From positions 186,001 to 250,000 of the forward strand of contig NZ_JAPPRA010000001.1 of assembly GCF_026672375.1 (NCBI RefSeq): a DNA stretch of 64,000 bases, written 5' to 3'. The DNA comes from Caulobacter sp. SL161. GTDB taxonomy: Bacteria; Pseudomonadota; Alphaproteobacteria; Caulobacterales; Caulobacteraceae. Below the pieces are notes generated by a model that saw nothing but the letters and a program-made list of their open reading frames with translations, did not search any database and had not been told where the DNA came from. The translations under genes were made by a program, and so were the position numbers. This document shows, piece by piece, positions 60,930 through 64,000 of this stretch; the first letter of the stretch is position 1; the number at the start of each line of letters is the position of its first letter.

Positions 60930-62675
60930 CTACTCGGCCGCCAGGGCGAGGGGCGCGGCCTGGACGCCACGCACGAGGCGGCCAGGCAAGGCCCCGGTCG
61001 GCTCGCCGTCGCGCTGGGTGACGACGCCGGCGACGACCGTGGCGACATAGCCGTGCGCGCGCTGCGTCAGGCGACGCCCTCCGGCGGGCAGGTCATAGGC
61101 CACGCGCGGCGCTTCCAACCTCAAGCCCTCGTAGTCGATGACATTGAGATCGGCGCGATAGCCGGGCGCAATCAGGCCTCGGTCCAGCAGACCCACGGCT
61201 TGGGCGGTGTCGCGGCTCTGGCGAGCGATCATCGTCTCCAGCGGGATCCTTGGCCCCCGCGTCCGATCGCGGGTCCAGTGGATCAGGTTGCTCGTCGGGA
61301 AGCTGCCGTCACAGATCATGCCGACATGCGCCCCGCCGTCGGACAGGCCCGGCACGGTGTCGCGATGGCTCAGCATGGCGAAGCTGGGATCCAGCGATCC
61401 GTCGGCGTAGTTCAGGAACGGATGGTACAGCATGCCCCGCCCGTCCTGGGCCAGCATGGCGTCCAGCGCGACGGCGGCCGGGTCGCGACCCTCGCGCGCG
61501 GCGATCGCGGCCACGGTCTTGTCGGCCGTCGGCTCATAGTCCGGATCGACGCCGCCCATCGGATAGAGATTGTCCCAGGCCCGCAGCGCGCTGCCGGCGA
61601 AGGGCCCCCTGGCCTCTCCGTCGTGGGCCAGCAGCCGGGCGCGGAACGCCGGGTCGGACAGGGCCGCAACCTTATCCGCCAAGGGGCGGTCCTTCAGCGC
61701 GGCGAAGACCGGGTTCTGGCTGAACGCATTGAGCGTCAGCTCTAGGCCAAACAGCACCCCGACCGGACGGCCGCAGACCTGCGCCTTGATCGGCAGGCCG
61801 GCGTCGACGGCGGCGGCGACGCCATCCAGCAGCGTCCGCCACCCCTGCGGCGCCTTGGGGCTCTGGACCAGCGAGAACGACAGCGGCCGCCCGGACCGCT
61901 CGACGATCCGGCGCAGCATGGCCAGCTCGGCGGGCCCTTTGATGAAGTCTGACACCACCTGCAGCACGCCCTTGCCGGCGGCCGCCAAACCGAGCGCGAT
62001 CCCCGTCAGCTCGTCCTCGCCGGCCGTCAGGGTCGGAGTCGGTTGGCCATCGCTGGTGCGGTGATTGAGAGTTCGTGAGGTGGAGAAGCCCAAGGCCCCC
62101 GCCTCGACCGCGCGCCGGGCGATCGCGGCCATGGCGGCGATGTCGGCGTCGGTCGCCGGCTCCCGGTTCGCGCCACGGTCGCCCATGACATAGACCCTCA
62201 AGGCCGCGTGCGGCAGCTGGGCGCCGACATCCACGTCGAAGGCGCGGCCGGCCAGGAAGTCGAGATAGTCGGGAAAGCTCTCCCAGGCCCAGGGCAGGCC
62301 CTCGGTCAGCACGGGAAAGGGAATATCCTCGACGCCTTCCATCAGGCGGATCAGGCGGTCGTGGTCTTCCGGACGACACGGGGCGAAACCGACCCCGCAA
62401 TTGCCCATCACCACCGTGGTCACGCCGTGACCGGAGCTAGGACCCAGCTGGCCGCTCCAGGTCGCCTGGCCGTCGTAGTGGGTGTGAATATCGACGAAGC
62501 CCGGCGTGACGATCCGCCCTCGGGCATCGATCTCATCGGCGCCGACGGCGAGGCCCTTGCCGACCGCGACGATAACGCCGTCCCGCACGCCGACATCGGC
62601 CTGGAAGCCCGGCCCGCCCGCGCCGTCGAACATCACGCCGCCCCGCAGGACCAGATCGTAGGCGCGATCACCCAT
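60930..62675 (-). CDS. N-acyl-D-amino-acid deacylase-type amidohydrolase
   Basis: This 581-residue metal-dependent amidohydrolase has the N-terminal [33 protein letters not shown], the HxH metal motif [48 protein letters not shown], and the C-terminal [27 protein letters not shown] with the metal aspartate. It is closest in pattern to D-aminoacylase / N-acyl-D-glutamate deacylase enzymes. No signal peptide, so it is cytoplasmic. It lies about 120 bp downstream of the TonB receptor gene on the same strand, past a terminator. Confidence 0.88.
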   Translation of the reverse strand: MGDRAYDLVLRGGVMFDGAGGPGFQADVGVRDGVIVAVGKGLAVGADEIDARGRIVTPGFVDIHTHYDGQATWSGQLGPSSGHGVTTVVMGNCGVGFAPCRPEDHDRLIRLMEGVEDIPFPVLTEGLPWAWESFPDYLDFLAGRAFDVDVGAQLPHAALRVYVMGDRGANREPATDADIAAMAAIARRAVEAGALGFSTSRTLNHRTSDGQPTPTLTAGEDELTGIALGLAAAGKGVLQVVSDFIKGPAELAMLRRIVERSGRPLSFSLVQSPKAPQGWRTLLDGVAAAVDAGLPIKAQVCGRPVGVLFGLELTLNAFSQNPVFAALKDRPLADKVAALSDPAFRARLLAHDGEARGPFAGSALRAWDNLYPMGGVDPDYEPTADKTVAAIAAREGRDPAAVALDAMLAQDGRGMLYHPFLNYADGSLDPSFAMLSHRDTVPGLSDGGAHVGMICDGSFPTSNLIHWTRDRTRGPRIPLETMIARQSRDTAQAVGLLDRGLIAPGYRADLNVIDYEGLRLEAPRVAYDLPAGGRRLTQRAHGYVATVVAGVVTQRDGEPTGALPGRLVRGVQAAPLALAAE

Positions 62676-62740
62676 GGCCGTCCTCCCGTTATCTTATCGT
62701 TGTTCACCAAGGTGCGCCCGGCCGGATAGAGGCGTCAAGA

Positions 62741-62768
62741 AAAAGGGCGGCCGCCGAAGCGACCGCCC
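62741..62768 (-). terminator. Intrinsic terminator after second TonB receptor gene
   Basis: On the minus strand GGGCGGTCGC pairs with GCGGCCGCCC around a UUCG tetraloop (62745-62768), a 10-bp stem with one wobble, followed by TTTTTCTTG. It lies 28 bp beyond the receptor stop. Confidence 0.9.
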
Positions 62769-62796
62769 CTTCCCCGTTCCGGGAAGGTGTCTACCC

Positions 62797-64000
62797 CTAG
62801 AACGACTTCCTGACCGTCACGCCCATGGTGCGCGGTTGCCCCACGGCGTAGCCGAGGCGGGCGCGACCGCCGCGTTCGCGGTCGAACGACAGCAGGGCGT
62901 TCTCGTCGAACAGGTTGTTGACGTAGAGCGTCAGATCTACGCCGTCTGGCATCTCCAGGCCGGCGCTGAGATTGACGATCTCGTAGCTGGGCAGCTCGAG
63001 ATTGACGACCGTCGGGACCGTGCCCGTGGCGCCGCCAAAGGCCAGGCCCGAGACGAACGAGCGCGGATTGTTCTCCTGGTCGCTGGCCTGGGTGAAGCGG
63101 TTGCCGACGTGCTGCAGCGAGGCCTTCAGGTAGCCGTTCACGCCCGGGCGGACTTCCTTGCTGTAGGTGACGTCGAACGACACCTGGAACTTCGGCACCG
63201 ACGGCAGGCGATTGCCTTCGCGGATGCCGCCGATCACCGCGCCCGTCCCGTCCTTCACGGTCGAGTCGAACTCGGCTTCCAGCAGGCTGCCCGACAGGCC
63301 GATGTCGAGGCCGTTGGCCAGACGCGCGGTCAGCTCGGCTTCGACGCCCTTGGTGTGGGCCTTGGGCACGTTGAACACGACACGCGACGAGCACGAGCCG
63401 GCGTCCAGAGTGGTCTGCAGGTTCTTGATGTCGGTGTAGAAGGCCGCCGCGTTCAGGGTGACGCGCCCGAACCGCGACTTCACGCCGCCTTCGTAGTTCC
63501 ACAGCGTCTCGTCGTCATAGTTCTGATAGCCGCCGAAGATCGCGCGGTCCTGGGCCGAGCACAGCGGGATGTTCAGCGGATCGTTCACGCCGCCCAGACG
63601 GAAACCCTTCGAGGCCTGGGCGTTGAAGGTGACCGTCTCGCTGGCCTCATAGCTGAGCAGGAAGCGCGGCGTGAAGCCGTCCGACGAGGTCTTGTCGGTG
63701 CGGTTGTCGCCGTTGGCGAACAGGCCGCCCGACTTGAACTGGCGGGTTTCGCTGAAGTCGTAATAGCGGCCGCCCGCCGTCGCGGTCAGCTTGCCGACCG
63801 TATAGTTCAGCTCACCGAACAGGGCCTTCTGCTTGATGTCGTAGGGCAGGTAGGCGTTGTAGGGCGAGTCCTTGCCAAAGCCGTTGGCGACGGCGGCGGA
63901 GGTGCCCACGCCCAGGACGGCGTCGGTGTAGGTGTCATAGCCGGTGGTCGGCAGGCGCTGGTTGTAGACGCGGTCGACCTTCGAATAGAAGCCGCCGATC
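62797..64000 (-). CDS. TonB-dependent receptor, C-terminal part (5' end beyond window)
   Basis: The frame is open to the right edge, so only the C-terminal roughly 400 residues of the beta-barrel are seen. Segments such as YDTYTDAVLGVG, LFGELNYTVGKLTATAGGRYYDFSETRQF, FLLSYEASETVTFNAQASKGFRLGGVNDP and the final RTMGVTVRKSF (aromatic end for outer-membrane insertion) are typical. An internal Met at 63909 is not the start. The ligand is unknown. It precedes an N-acyl-D-amino-acid deacylase-type gene. C. crescentus has a TonB receptor activated by the sRNA CrfA in this genome region (CC3461), but the 5' leader needed to judge that is not in view. Confidence 0.92.
   Translation of the reverse strand, partial: IGGFYSKVDRVYNQRLPTTGYDTYTDAVLGVGTSAAVANGFGKDSPYNAYLPYDIKQKALFGELNYTVGKLTATAGGRYYDFSETRQFKSGGLFANGDNRTDKTSSDGFTPRFLLSYEASETVTFNAQASKGFRLGGVNDPLNIPLCSAQDRAIFGGYQNYDDETLWNYEGGVKSRFGRVTLNAAAFYTDIKNLQTTLDAGSCSSRVVFNVPKAHTKGVEAELTARLANGLDIGLSGSLLEAEFDSTVKDGTGAVIGGIREGNRLPSVPKFQVSFDVTYSKEVRPGVNGYLKASLQHVGNRFTQASDQENNPRSFVSGLAFGGATGTVPTVVNLELPSYEIVNLSAGLEMPDGVDLTLYVNNLFDENALLSFDRERGGRARLGYAVGQPRTMGVTVRKSF

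Overview
The window is a high-GC alphaproteobacterial chromosome segment, almost certainly Caulobacter (C. vibrioides/crescentus or a close relative). The evidence is gene content and order: a cox cluster followed by SURF1, thrC, an M16 peptidase and a GEDEF-EAL phosphodiesterase like PdeA; an atp operon next to a CC_3452-type protein; and several TonB-dependent receptors. No tRNA, rRNA, CRISPR array, prophage or insertion sequence was seen. Nearly all of it is ordinary core genome. The interesting parts are regulatory RNA, small genes, repeats and odd protein ends.

Layout. 1-1000: end of a peroxiredoxin gene and yqgE. 1044-12727 (minus): a long respiratory block, ctaC-ctaD-ctaB-53 aa membrane protein-ctaG-ctaE, an intrinsic terminator and a palindromic repeat, then DUF983-SURF1-thrC-M16 peptidase-GNAT-pdeA. 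13102-14821: a PadR / HAAS / GIN-domain module. 14878-24770: tldD, GNAT, a candidate structured RNA, a POT peptide transporter, a 47 aa membrane protein, gshA, rsmE, ppk2, a DUF1801 protein and an S10 peptidase. 24871-35667: DUF4153 protein, ABC exporter, YbaN-like protein, ubiA, a desaturase, a methyltransferase, VOC, epimerase, YjbR, Pr6Pr and aldo-keto reductase genes, a lipoprotein and a DUF4287 protein.

35843-46224 is the conserved chain proA-nadD-rsfS-rlmH-envC-like-ctpA-(TonB receptor)-yibQ-rppH. The TonB receptor sits on the opposite strand inside this chain. It is preceded by a clear tandem glycine riboswitch with its own promoter, which I consider the most notable signal in the window. 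46255-49520 holds two alpha/beta hydrolases (one with a long Lys/Ala/Pro tail), an SMR efflux pump and a secreted protein.

49735-54960 (minus) is the F1 ATP synthase operon atpH-atpA-atpG-atpD-(CPxCG protein)-atpC. It has an Ala/Lys/Pro N-terminal extension on AtpD, a short AtpC, and an apparent one-base frameshift in atpH at a G6 run. 55153-64000 holds small hypothetical genes, an acyl-CoA dehydrogenase, a LemA/TPM group, a DUF1330 protein, an N-acyl-D-amino-acid deacylase-type amidohydrolase, and the 3' part of a second TonB receptor cut by the window edge.

A family of palindromic intergenic repeats recurs at 16330, 22670 and 58846 with compensatory stem changes. Simpler GC hairpins occur near 981 and 30206, and a different repeat family near 7121. 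Several minus-strand operons end in good intrinsic terminators.
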